Assembly (NCBI RefSeq): GCF_021729035.1
Contig: NZ_JAJSAP010000008.1
Span: 1-64,000 of the forward strand
DNA: 64,000 nt
Reading direction: 5' to 3'
DNA from: Microbulbifer sediminum
GTDB taxonomy: Bacteria > Pseudomonadota > Gammaproteobacteria > Pseudomonadales > Cellvibrionaceae
The position numbers and the translations under genes are program-made. Of this stretch, positions 8,171-16,041 are shown one piece after another. Below the pieces are notes generated by a model. That model saw nothing but the letters and a program-made list of their open reading frames with translations, had not been told where the DNA came from and ran no database searches. Position 1 is the first letter of the stretch. Each line of letters opens with the position of its first letter.

Positions 8171-9109
8171 CTAGCAGCAGTCCCAGTTGTACCAGACCCG
8201 GCTGAAGTCGCGCTGGGCCAGGTCCTCGGGGCGGATAAAGAAGTTGCCGACACCCGCATCTCCCCAGAGGATTTCCACTCCGTCCCGACTTTCACTGTCC
8301 ATCTGGAACAGCAGCGGCCAGGCATTTTCCTCCTGTCCCTGGCGGGGGTCTTCCTGGGTGAAGTTGGCATAGCCCCCGACCCGGCTGCCGGCGGCCTCGT
8401 TGCGATCGAACAATTCGTCGAGGACCTCGTCGGGCAGTACGCCCAGGTCTATACCGGTGCGGCCGAAGCGGTAATCGGCGAGTGCAGGCAGGCCTGACTC
8501 CCGGGAAAACGTCAGTGCATACTCACCTGCCAGGGGGAAATACTGGGCCTCGCGACTGTCTGGCACCTGTTGTTCCAGCAGGTCTGGTTCGCGCTCGATC
8601 TCCGGATGGTAAATGACCCGGTAATTCAGCTCCTCCATATTGCCGGTGGGAACATCCAGAGGCAGGCCGAGGAGTTCGTCGTCGGTGATGAAGAACTGCA
8701 GCAGGCCGGTATCTGGCAGGCCCAGCATTGAGGGGAGCTCGGGGATTTCCTCAAAGTTCAGCTGTGCCAGCAGAAACAGCCGGCGGTTATTGGCTGCCTT
8801 GGGATAGGGTTGGGAACGCGGCCAGTACGGGCGGCCGCCAAACTTGCTCTGCCAGGGGTGCTCGGCCCGCCGGGGTTGCGGATGGAGCGCTATGTAATCG
8901 AGCCGGTACTTTTCCAGTTTCTCGTCGATCACCTGCAGTGCCTCATCGATTTGCCCCCGGTCCAGCGCCGGGTGTTCGAGGGTGCCGGACTGGAGAGCCT
9001 CGGTGTGTTTGCGCTCACTCTCACGATGGAATCGCCGGTACAGGTGAATCGCGACGAAGATGAACACGGCAATGGTGATGAGGGCAGAGGCGGACATAAA
9101 TCGGGCCAT
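8171..9109 (-). CDS. DUF1963 (YwqG-like) protein with N-terminal membrane anchor
   Basis: 312 residues. A single hydrophobic helix (about residues 7-24) precedes a charged linker. The DUF1963 core begins near SKFGGRPYWPRSQPYP and continues through LLAQLNFEEIPELP and LQFFITDDEL; it ends with a set of Trp-rich short motifs (WPLLFQMDS, VWYNWDCC). These are typical of YwqG proteins, whose function is unknown. Most relatives lack the anchor, so here the domain is probably tethered to the inner membrane. Confidence 0.8.
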   Translation of the reverse strand: MARFMSASALITIAVFIFVAIHLYRRFHRESERKHTEALQSGTLEHPALDRGQIDEALQVIDEKLEKYRLDYIALHPQPRRAEHPWQSKFGGRPYWPRSQPYPKAANNRRLFLLAQLNFEEIPELPSMLGLPDTGLLQFFITDDELLGLPLDVPTGNMEELNYRVIYHPEIEREPDLLEQQVPDSREAQYFPLAGEYALTFSRESGLPALADYRFGRTGIDLGVLPDEVLDELFDRNEAAGSRVGGYANFTQEDPRQGQEENAWPLLFQMDSESRDGVEILWGDAGVGNFFIRPEDLAQRDFSRVWYNWDCC

Positions 9110-9254
9110 TTGTCTTTGGGGTGCCCGAGACTACCAGTAATCGGGCTCAGCATCAGCAAGCAGTCCCGTCGGCGCCGACAAGCCATTGAGTTCAGCGACA
9201 GTCCGCCAGCTGGCTTATGATAGGGGGGAGTGCCGGGAAACCCAGGGAGGGTAT

Positions 9255-10460
9255 ATGCAGCGAACGGGGCCGGGGTTTATCAACCGATTTTTCCAGCTGG
9301 AATCCGCGGGCGGCATCCTGTTGATCCTGATGGCATTGCTGGCGATCCTGATGGCGAACTCGCCGCTGGAGCGCATTTATGCGCTGTTGCTACAGACGCC
9401 GATGGAAATCCGCGTGGGTGGCTTCGCCATCGACAAGCCGTTGCTGTTGTGGATCAACGATGGCCTGATGGCGGTGTTTTTCTTCATGATTGGCCTGGAG
9501 CTGAAGCGCGAGCTGCTGGAGGGGGAGTTATCCGAGCGCTCGCAGGTAATACTCCCGGGCTTGGGGGCCATTGGCGGCATGCTGGTGCCGGCGCTGGTTT
9601 ACGTGGCCTTCAACTGGGATGATCCGGTGGCACTGAAAGGTTGGGCCATCCCTGCGGCCACTGATATCGCCTTTGCTCTGGGTGTGCTGTCATTGCTCGG
9701 CTCCCGGGTGCCCAGGTCCGCCAAGGTGTTCCTGACTTCCCTGGCCATATTCGACGATATCGGCGCCATCCTGATCATCGCCCTGTTTTACACCGAGAAC
9801 ATATCCCTGTTTGCCCTGTCGGTGGCCTCGGGTTGCCTGGTCGTGTTGTCGATCATGAAAGTCACCGGGGTGGAGCATCGCCGGGCCTATTTTGCTGTTG
9901 GCCTGGTCATGTGGGCGTCGCTGCTGAAAAGCGGCGTCCACGCCACCCTGGCCGGAGTATTACTGGCCATGTTTATGCCCATGTACTCGCGGCGGGACCC
10001 GGCGGTGTCGCCCCTGAAGGACCTGGAGAAGGCACTGCATCCCACCGTCACTTTCTTTATCCTGCCGCTGTTCGCTTTTGCCAATGCCGGCGTCGACTTC
10101 GGGAATATGGATGAGCGTTATTTCCTGCACGGTGTGCCAATGGGAATTGCGCTGGGGCTGTTTGTGGGCAACCAGGTGGGGATCTTCTCCATGTGCTGGC
10201 TGGGTATCCGGTTGGGCGTGGCGCAGTTGCCGCGGGATATGTCCTGGCTCACCCTGTACGGTATCGCGGTCATTTGTGGCATCGGCTTTACCATGAGCCT
10301 GTTTATCGGTTCGCTCGCCTTTGAGGAAACCGGGGTCGACCGCTTCTTCGACGAGCGGGTGGGCATCCTGGTGGGCTCTATCCTGTCGGGCGCGGCGGGT
10401 TACGCTATTCTGCGCTACGCCTTGCGCAAACCGGCTGCTCCAGAGGAAAGTGAAAAGTGA
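9255..10460 (+). CDS. nhaA: Na+/H+ antiporter NhaA (first copy)
   Basis: 401 residues from the ATG at 9255, preceded by GGGAGGG. About twelve helices; the ion-binding residues are intact: ATDIAFA (Asp of TM4) and FDDIGAILIIALFYT (the Asp pair of TM5). ELKRELLEGEL is the family's cytoplasmic loop. NhaA exchanges two protons for one sodium ion at the inner membrane and is central to salt and alkali tolerance. A second, longer paralogue lies at 61924-63381. It ends facing purK, with a long GC-rich hairpin between. Confidence 0.95.
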   Translation: MQRTGPGFINRFFQLESAGGILLILMALLAILMANSPLERIYALLLQTPMEIRVGGFAIDKPLLLWINDGLMAVFFFMIGLELKRELLEGELSERSQVILPGLGAIGGMLVPALVYVAFNWDDPVALKGWAIPAATDIAFALGVLSLLGSRVPRSAKVFLTSLAIFDDIGAILIIALFYTENISLFALSVASGCLVVLSIMKVTGVEHRRAYFAVGLVMWASLLKSGVHATLAGVLLAMFMPMYSRRDPAVSPLKDLEKALHPTVTFFILPLFAFANAGVDFGNMDERYFLHGVPMGIALGLFVGNQVGIFSMCWLGIRLGVAQLPRDMSWLTLYGIAVICGIGFTMSLFIGSLAFEETGVDRFFDERVGILVGSILSGAAGYAILRYALRKPAAPEESEK

Positions 10461-10502
10461 ACGGTATGGGGTGTGATGGGGTTGGGATGTGATGGGGGTA
10501 GT

Positions 10503-10550
10503 GTCGCGCGGGCGGGGGTGCTGTGACGCACCCGGCGCGCCCGCCGCGAC
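10503..10550. other. GC-rich inverted repeat between convergent nhaA and purK
   Basis: The arms GTCGCG...GGGTGC and GCACCC...CGCGAC can fold into a long, nearly continuous stem around a six-base loop. It lies between two convergent stop codons. There is no T-tract, so it is not a standard intrinsic terminator. It may act with Rho or protect the 3' ends of both transcripts. Confidence 0.5.
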
Positions 10551-11675
10551 TCAGGCGCTCGCTGCGTACTGCTGGCCTTGTTCGGGGTAGAGCTCGGCCA
10601 GTACTTCCCCGATCCGCCGCTCCAGACGCTCGCCATGGTCATCGAGTAGCAAGACATGGCCCAGTTTGCGCCCCGGCTTGCGGGTTTTGCCGTAGACCCA
10701 GACGCCCTCGTTGGCGGTATCCGGTACCGTATCGACCCCCAGCATATTCACCATGGCCACGGGGCGGCTGCCGCCGGTATCACCGAGTGGCATGTCGAGA
10801 ATTGCCCGCAGGTGGTTGGCAAACTGGCTGGTGGCAGCCCCGCCGAGGGTCCAGTGGCCACTGTTGTGGACCCGTGGTGCCAGCTCGTTGACCAGGATGC
10901 CCGATGGCGTGACGAAGCACTCCATGGCCAGTACGCCCACATAATCCCAGTCCTGTAGCAGTGTCTGCAGGTAGCGTTGCGCGATGTCCAGCTGTTCGCC
11001 ATCACGCGGTAGCGCCGGCGCTCGGGAGAGCAGCAGGGTGCCGTTGACGTGCTGGTTCTCGGTCAGCGGGTAAGTGCGGGTCTCGCCGCTGGCACTGCGC
11101 ACGCCGATGATGGAAACCTCCCGCGTGAACGGCATACCCTTTTCCACTACGTAGGGCAGGGTACCCAGTTCCGGGCGCAGTCGTTCCAGCTGTGCCGGGC
11201 CGTCGATGCGCCACTGGTTTTTGCCGTCGTAGCCGCTCTCGCAGGCTTTGATAAACGCCGGGTAGCCCAGGTAGCGGATGGCAGCGGAAACCTCGTGATA
11301 GTTTTCCGCCGGGATGAACGGCGCTACCGGAATGCCGGATTCCAGCAGGGAGAGCTTTTCCCGCAGGCGGTGCTGGGTCTTCGCCACGGCATCGGGCCGC
11401 GGGTAGACCGGGCAGAAGGGTTCCAGCGCGCGCAGCAGGTCCAGGGGGACATCCTCCCGCTCGGTGGTGATCACTTCCGGGCTGCCCAGGGCCCGGAACA
11501 GGGTCGCGGCATCAGTGCCCTTTTCGTGCCTCACCACATTGCCCAGGTCCTGCACACAGGCGGTACCCTCGGTGCCCAGGGCCACGAAGGCGAATTCCAG
11601 GCCCAGTGCCTGGCCTTCCTGGGCCATCATCCGGGCCAGCTGCCCGCAACCGATAATCCCGACTCGACGGCCCAT
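10551..11675 (-). CDS. purK: N5-carboxyaminoimidazole ribonucleotide synthase PurK
   Basis: 374 residues. PurK joins bicarbonate to aminoimidazole ribonucleotide with ATP, step 6a of purine synthesis. The N-terminal nucleotide-binding turn is GIIGCGQLARM. ATP-grasp elements follow (GYPAFIKACESGYDGK, then EVSIIGVR), with ECFV and NELAPRVHNSGHWT near the metal and active sites. The ATG at 11675 leaves a 2-bp gap to purE; a GTG at 11681 would overlap purE by four bases. It is the last gene of an operon with purE and a bicarbonate permease, which links carbon supply to its substrate. Confidence 0.95.
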   Translation of the reverse strand: MGRRVGIIGCGQLARMMAQEGQALGLEFAFVALGTEGTACVQDLGNVVRHEKGTDAATLFRALGSPEVITTEREDVPLDLLRALEPFCPVYPRPDAVAKTQHRLREKLSLLESGIPVAPFIPAENYHEVSAAIRYLGYPAFIKACESGYDGKNQWRIDGPAQLERLRPELGTLPYVVEKGMPFTREVSIIGVRSASGETRTYPLTENQHVNGTLLLSRAPALPRDGEQLDIAQRYLQTLLQDWDYVGVLAMECFVTPSGILVNELAPRVHNSGHWTLGGAATSQFANHLRAILDMPLGDTGGSRPVAMVNMLGVDTVPDTANEGVWVYGKTRKPGRKLGHVLLLDDHGERLERRIGEVLAELYPEQGQQYAASA

Positions 11676-11677
11676 GA

Positions 11678-12169
11678 TCACTCCACCTCCAGCGGCACCT
11701 GGGCGCTCTGTTGCTCCCGCCAGGCGATCAGCCGCTGTGCCAGCTGCGCATCTGCCAGGGATAGTATCTGCGCCGCCATCAGGCCCGCGTTGAAAGCACC
11801 GGACTTGCCCACCGCCTGGGTGGCCACCGCGACGCCTTTGGGCATCTGCACAATGGACAGCAGGCTGTCCATGCCGGTCATGAATTTGCTTTCCACGGGT
11901 ACCGCCATCACCGGCAGCGGGCTGAATGCCGCGATCATGCCGGGCAGGTGCGCGGAGCCGCCGGCGCCGGCGATGATCACCTGGGTACCCGCGTCCCGCG
12001 CGTTCTGCGCGAACTCCACCAGGCGCTGGGGCGTGCGATGGGCGGATACCACCGCGGAGCCAAATGGCACTTCCAGCTCCGCCAGGGGCTGGGTGGCATT
12101 TTTCATGGTGGGCCAGTCCGAGCGGGAGCCCATCACGATCATGACCTTTTCAAACTTGATTGTTTCCAC
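11678..12169 (-). CDS. purE: N5-CAIR mutase PurE
   Basis: 163 residues, the normal length of the small class I PurE. It moves the carboxyl group of N5-CAIR to carbon 4 of the imidazole, directly after PurK. Key motifs are VMGSRSDWPTM at the start, SAHRTP (active-site His) at ~residues 42-47, and AGAGGSAHLPGMIAA (phosphate-binding glycine turn), followed by PLPVMAVPVES. It sits 6 bp after the stop of the sbtA-like permease and is coupled to purK. Confidence 0.97.
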   Translation of the reverse strand: METIKFEKVMIVMGSRSDWPTMKNATQPLAELEVPFGSAVVSAHRTPQRLVEFAQNARDAGTQVIIAGAGGSAHLPGMIAAFSPLPVMAVPVESKFMTGMDSLLSIVQMPKGVAVATQAVGKSGAFNAGLMAAQILSLADAQLAQRLIAWREQQSAQVPLEVE

Positions 12170-12175
12170 GGTGCG

Positions 12176-13120
12176 TTAACTCCAGTGTTGAACCAGTGCC
12201 AGGTAGGCCGGGATGGCGACCAGCACGTTGAAGGGGAAGGTGATTGCCAGTGACAGGGTGATAGAGACGCTGGCATTGGCCTGCGGCAGGGCCACGGCCA
12301 TTGCCGCGGGCACGGCGATATACGAGGCGCTGCTGCCGAGCACGGCCAGCAGCACGATGCCGCCGGGACTGAGCCCTATCAGGGTGGCCAGGGCGCCGCC
12401 GCCGGCTGCGCCGAGCAGTGGCATCAGTACCCCGAAGCTGAGCAGGAACGCGCCCTGGCGGCGGATGGCGGGCAACCGCTCGGCCGCCACCCGGCCCATT
12501 TCCAGCAGGAATAGCGCCAGCACCCCGTGGAAGAGGTCGCCGAAGAACGGCATCACCGATGCCGTGCGGTCCCCGGCCCAGGCGCCGATTGCGATACCGC
12601 CCAGCAGCAGGAGCACGCCCTGGTTGAGGAATATCTCCCGGGTGACCTTGCCCCAGTCTGCCCCGCGGTCGCCAGTGCCTGCAGCGACGGTGCCCGCCAG
12701 CAGGATGCCGATGATGATGGCTGGTACCTCCAGCAGGGCCACGAACAGTGGGAAATACGCTTCATAGCTGACCCCGCGGCTCTCCAGCAGGGCAATGGCA
12801 ACGGCGTAGGTGGCGACGCTTACCGAGCCGTAGTGCGCTGCGGTGGCGGCCGCGTCGATTCGCGACCAGCGGCCGACGTAACGCAGGATAGGGAAAGCGA
12901 CCAGGGGGAGCAGGGCGCCGAAGGCGACCACTGCCAGGGACTGCGGCAGCAGGGTGGCAATGGGTGACGCGCTGAGGGCCTTGCCGCCTTTCAGGCCAAT
13001 CGCCAGTAACAGGAAAATAACGCAGGACTTGTACAGCCCCTCCGGCAGGCGCAGGTCGCTGCGTACCAGCTGGGCAAAGACCCCGAGAATGAAGAAACCG
13101 ACAACGATGTCCAGTTGCAT
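12176..13120 (-). CDS. sbtA: SbtA-family sodium-dependent bicarbonate permease
   Basis: 314 residues with about ten hydrophobic helices in two inverted halves. The family pattern is clear: FFILGVFAQLVRSDLRLPE at the start, FLLLAIGLKGG, HYGSVSVATY in the first half, and GGIVLLAVLGSSASYIAVP in the second. Characterised SbtA proteins in cyanobacteria import bicarbonate with sodium at the inner membrane. Here it lies between a small membrane protein gene (2-bp gap) and purE (6-bp gap). Its likely role is to supply bicarbonate, including to PurK; transport is inferred from family. Confidence 0.85.
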   Translation of the reverse strand: MQLDIVVGFFILGVFAQLVRSDLRLPEGLYKSCVIFLLLAIGLKGGKALSASPIATLLPQSLAVVAFGALLPLVAFPILRYVGRWSRIDAAATAAHYGSVSVATYAVAIALLESRGVSYEAYFPLFVALLEVPAIIIGILLAGTVAAGTGDRGADWGKVTREIFLNQGVLLLLGGIAIGAWAGDRTASVMPFFGDLFHGVLALFLLEMGRVAAERLPAIRRQGAFLLSFGVLMPLLGAAGGGALATLIGLSPGGIVLLAVLGSSASYIAVPAAMAVALPQANASVSITLSLAITFPFNVLVAIPAYLALVQHWS

Positions 13121-13122
13121 CT

Positions 13123-13368
13123 TCAGGCCACTCCGCCACGTGCCGCGGTGGAGCGCCCACCGGCATTCCCGACCCGTGCCAGCGCCGGGGAGTTGCCGGA
13201 AGCCGAAGCCCTGCGTTCCAGGGTCCAGTACACAACATTGACCAGCAGTACCAGCAGGCCCGTGCCACTGAGGGCGCCGCCGGTGATTCCGGCCGCGTAC
13301 AGTGCCGTACCCGATGTTGCCAGCATCGCACCGACCGCCATGCCAAACAGGAACTGTGCTTTAGTCAT
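13123..13368 (-). CDS. Small two-helix membrane protein, first gene of the sbtA-purEK operon
   Basis: 81 residues: two hydrophobic helices (about 5-27 and 33-50) and a polar, Arg/Ala/Gly-rich tail. It ends 2 bp before the sbtA-like start. It does not resemble SbtB, the PII-like partner of cyanobacterial SbtA. Its position suggests a small accessory subunit of the permease, but no family was recognised. Confidence 0.6.
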   Translation of the reverse strand: MTKAQFLFGMAVGAMLATSGTALYAAGITGGALSGTGLLVLLVNVVYWTLERRASASGNSPALARVGNAGGRSTAARGGVA

Positions 13369-13432
13369 GATCCCCCCTTGTGTCTGTGTCCGAATTGCGG
13401 CGCATTATCGTCAGGGGCTTTAATAGATAAAA

Positions 13433-13456
13433 ATAGATAATTAGAATGCTATCTAT
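13433..13456. promoter_or_regulatory. Candidate LysR-type operator between sbtA operon and its regulator
   Basis: An exact dyad ATAGATA-N10-TATCTAT, with a further direct copy of ATAGATA at 13423-13429, lies in a strikingly AT-rich 113-bp divergent gap. LysR regulators usually bind T-N11-A dyads in such positions, so this is the probable operator for the adjacent LysR protein. Confidence 0.5.
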
Positions 13457-13481
13457 ATATTTTTGCTTATAGGTAGTCAGG

Positions 13482-14435
13482 ATGGTCTCTCACAGGGTCC
13501 ATGCCCATATCGGCACGGTGCGGCAGCTGGAAATCATGCTGGTGGTATACGAGCAGCGCAGTATCAGTGCCGCCGCGCGGCAGCTGTACCTGACCCAGCC
13601 GAGCGTCTCCATGCAGCTGGCCAAGCTCGCCGACGCGGTGGGGCTGCCGCTGTACTACTCGGTTGGCAAGCAGCTGCGCTTTACCGAGGCGGGGCAGGCG
13701 GTGGTGGAGAGCGCCCGCGAGATACTGCGTTGCTACGAGTACCTGGATCTGAAACTCGCCGACCTGCGGGGGCTGGAGACAGGGAGTCTGCAGCTGGCGG
13801 TAGTCACCACGGCCAAATACTTTATCCCGCACCTGATCGGTGAGTTTTACCAGCAGCACCCGCAACTGGACATCCGTTTCCGGGTGGGGAACCGCCGACA
13901 GATTATCGAGCGCACCGGGGAGGATGAGGACGATTTCTATGTGTTCAGCCACCCACCGGATAACCCGGACCTGGAACTGGTGGAGTTCCTGCCCAATCGC
14001 CTGCTGGCCATTGCACCGGAGAACCACCCGTTGGCAGGCAGGCGGAATATCCCGCTGGCGGAGTTCGCCGGCTATCCGTTCCTGCGCCGCGAGGAGGGCT
14101 CCGGTACCCGGCATGCGATCGAGCGGTTCCTGGACCGCCAGGGGGCGGAACTCAGCGTGCGGATGACTATCGAGAGCAATGAAGCGATCAAGCATGCGGT
14201 GATGTCGGGGCTCGGGGTCTCGATTCTCTCGGAACATACACTGGCGTTTGGAGGTAGTGCCGGGCTGGCGGTACTGGATGTGCAGGAGTTGCCTATCAAC
14301 ACGCGCTGGTACCTGGGGCGTCGCCAGTCGCGTCCTTTGTCGCCTGCCGCACGGAGATTCCTCGACTACGCGCGTACCCTGGGCAATGCCCCACTGGACC
14401 ACGGGCTGGGGTTGTCACCGCCCGACAAGGGATAA
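13482..14435 (+). CDS. LysR-family regulator, CmpR/CbbR-like
   Basis: 317 residues. The winged helix-turn-helix spans about residues 12-72 (VRQLEIMLVVYEQRSISAAA, then LTQPSVSMQLAKL). The effector domain starts with LQLAVVTTAKYFIPHLIGEF, the form seen in CbbR/CmpR regulators of carbon fixation and bicarbonate transport, and contains EEGSGTR and VMSGLGVSILSEH. It is divergent from the sbtA-purEK operon, so it most likely controls that operon and itself through the dyad between them. The effector is unknown. Confidence 0.85.
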   Translation: MVSHRVHAHIGTVRQLEIMLVVYEQRSISAAARQLYLTQPSVSMQLAKLADAVGLPLYYSVGKQLRFTEAGQAVVESAREILRCYEYLDLKLADLRGLETGSLQLAVVTTAKYFIPHLIGEFYQQHPQLDIRFRVGNRRQIIERTGEDEDDFYVFSHPPDNPDLELVEFLPNRLLAIAPENHPLAGRRNIPLAEFAGYPFLRREEGSGTRHAIERFLDRQGAELSVRMTIESNEAIKHAVMSGLGVSILSEHTLAFGGSAGLAVLDVQELPINTRWYLGRRQSRPLSPAARRFLDYARTLGNAPLDHGLGLSPPDKG

Positions 14436-14475
14436 CGGAAGGGATGGCGACCGGAAGGGGCGCGTTGAAAAGGGG

Positions 14476-14799
14476 TCAGCGTCCGTCCGCGGGCCGGTCG
14501 GACAACACCCAGCCGGTATTGGGTTCCACCCGCAGGTGGCGGGCGCGTTTGCCCCGGTAGGCGATCACCGACCAGCGACCGTTCTTGAATTTCATCGAGG
14601 TGATCGGGTGGTAGCCCAGGCCCCGCAGCCGCTCACGGATGGTGGAAACCTCCAGGGCGATTACATCCGGTTCGTCCCCGTACAGGTCTTCACTGTCATA
14701 AAGATTGATGTTGGGCTCGATCTGGGGATCGGGCGGTATGGGCATGGTCAGCCCCCCGGCGAGCAGGACACTGGGCAGGATTCCGGACAACAGGCTCAT
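14476..14799 (-). CDS. Secreted PepSY-like protein (paralogue 1)
   Basis: 107 residues. A hydrophobic N-terminus (about 1-20) is a probable signal sequence. The C-terminal half is a single PepSY-like unit: a helix (STIRERLRGLGYHPI) and strands ending in RVEPNTGWVLSDRP. PepSY domains are small periplasmic modules linked to peptidase inhibition or sensing. It is clearly paralogous to the product of 15035-15313, sharing a GY-x-PI turn and the V-x-PNTG-x-VLSD ending. Confidence 0.7.
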   Translation of the reverse strand: MSLLSGILPSVLLAGGLTMPIPPDPQIEPNINLYDSEDLYGDEPDVIALEVSTIRERLRGLGYHPITSMKFKNGRWSVIAYRGKRARHLRVEPNTGWVLSDRPADGR

Positions 14800-15034
14800 G
14801 GCGTGCTCCCAACCACTCGGAAAATACCGTAGTGGTAATGTCCGCCAGGAAAAAATCCAAAAGTTTTAGTGGCTGAGGGGAAAGTCGTTCGGACCTGCAG
14901 TGCCTTGCCATATGGTCGGGGAAGCTTCCGGGGACGTGGGGACGAGGCCCGGGAGGCTGGCAGGGCTGAAAAGTGTGGACAGTCACGAAGTGGAAGGACC
15001 GCCGCGGATGCGGGGGTCCTTGCCGTTTGGCATG

Positions 15035-15313
15035 TCAGTCTGAGGGTTTATCCGAGAGCACGGCACCAGTATTGGGATCTACCTCGAGTTCCCGTTTTTC
15101 CCCGGTTTTGTAGGCCTCGACCTCCCAGCGATCGTTGCTGAGTGAAACTTCGATGATGGGGGTATAACCCTGCTGTTCCAGTTGCGTGAGCACGGTGGAC
15201 AGGGCCATGGCTCCGGGGGGTGGCTTTTCCTCTTCTTCATCCGCGGCCAGTGCCTGCGGCATTGAAGCCGAAGCAAAGACGGCAGCCACCAGCAGGCTTC
15301 TCAATGGGTTCAT
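15035..15313 (-). CDS. Secreted PepSY-domain protein (paralogue 2)
   Basis: 92 residues from the ATG at 15313, which has AGGAGGATT upstream. Signal peptide ends at QALA-ADEEEE. After a short acidic linker there is one PepSY unit: LSTVLTQLEQQGYTPI, then SNDRWEVEAYKTGE and ELEVDPNTGAVLSD. Together with the neighbour at 14476 and the lipoprotein at 15397 it forms a same-strand run of small envelope genes. A role in periplasmic stress or metal sensing is possible but not shown. Confidence 0.8.
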   Translation of the reverse strand: MNPLRSLLVAAVFASASMPQALAADEEEEKPPPGAMALSTVLTQLEQQGYTPIIEVSLSNDRWEVEAYKTGEKRELEVDPNTGAVLSDKPSD

Positions 15314-15396
15314 GGAATCCTCCTGCAGGACGCCGGGGATAACCCCGGCAGTCAATGCAGGGGTGTCCCCTTAGTGGCGGGGCCGACGGCACCCTC

Positions 15397-15870
15397 TTAG
15401 TTGGCGTTCGACATCTTGTCGACGCGGCTTTGCATCATGTTGCACCATTCGTCGCTGCCGCCATCAGGGCCATGGGCGCCGTCACCACCGGTCAGCTTGT
15501 CCATGGCCAGGAACCATTCATCGCTACCGACTTCCGGCGGGCCGTCGGGATAAGCTGCATCCAGTTCGGCCTGAAGGTCCGGGTTGGTAATGACTTTCTG
15601 GTTCAGCCAGGCAAACCATTCCTCGGTACAGACTTCCACTTCGGAGGTGTCTCCCATCTGCGGGCCGGTGGCATCCTGGTCGCCTGTGGAAGGTGACTCA
15701 TCCTGCGGCATGTCCTGGGATTGGTCCGACTCGGGCATGCTGTCCATATCTGAGGTACTTTCAGCCGGCACTTCCTGTTCGAGGTCGATGGTTTCACTCT
15801 CCTCTTCGCGGCCGCAGCCGACGAGGGCCAAGGGCACCATCAGTGCCAAAAGGGGCATATAGCGGTTCAT
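15397..15870 (-). CDS. Acidic lipoprotein of unknown function
   Basis: 157 residues from the ATG at 15870 (GGGAGACG upstream). The signal ends in a lipobox, LVGC at residues 16-19. A long acidic Ser/Asp/Met/Gln-rich linker follows (to about residue 75). Then a small domain has three cysteines, in VCTEEWFAWLN and SDEWCNMM, and repeated Trp motifs. The same frame stays open far upstream over fbpA, but that part is antisense and not real. Function unknown. Confidence 0.75.
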   Translation of the reverse strand: MNRYMPLLALMVPLALVGCGREEESETIDLEQEVPAESTSDMDSMPESDQSQDMPQDESPSTGDQDATGPQMGDTSEVEVCTEEWFAWLNQKVITNPDLQAELDAAYPDGPPEVGSDEWFLAMDKLTGGDGAHGPDGGSDEWCNMMQSRVDKMSNAN

Positions 15871-15992
15871 ATCGTCTCCCTGGAGTTCGATGTTGTGTCT
15901 GCAAGCATAGGTTGAAAAATACGACTTTGCCGGGAGACTGGCCGGTTTTCGTGTGTGGGTCAGGCTGCAGTTGACTTTGGCTTCGTTAGAAA

Positions 15993-16007
15993 TGAGAATT
16001 CTTCTCA
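15993..16007. promoter_or_regulatory. Fur box upstream of fbpA
   Basis: TGAGAATTCTTCTCA is a 7-1-7 dyad with six of seven positions paired, matching the Fur core TGATAATnATTATCA well. It lies 35 bp before the fbpA start, where a repressor would block transcription when iron is plentiful. Confidence 0.7.
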
Positions 16008-16041
16008 AAATCAGACCACAGAAACAGTAAAGGGACATTGG

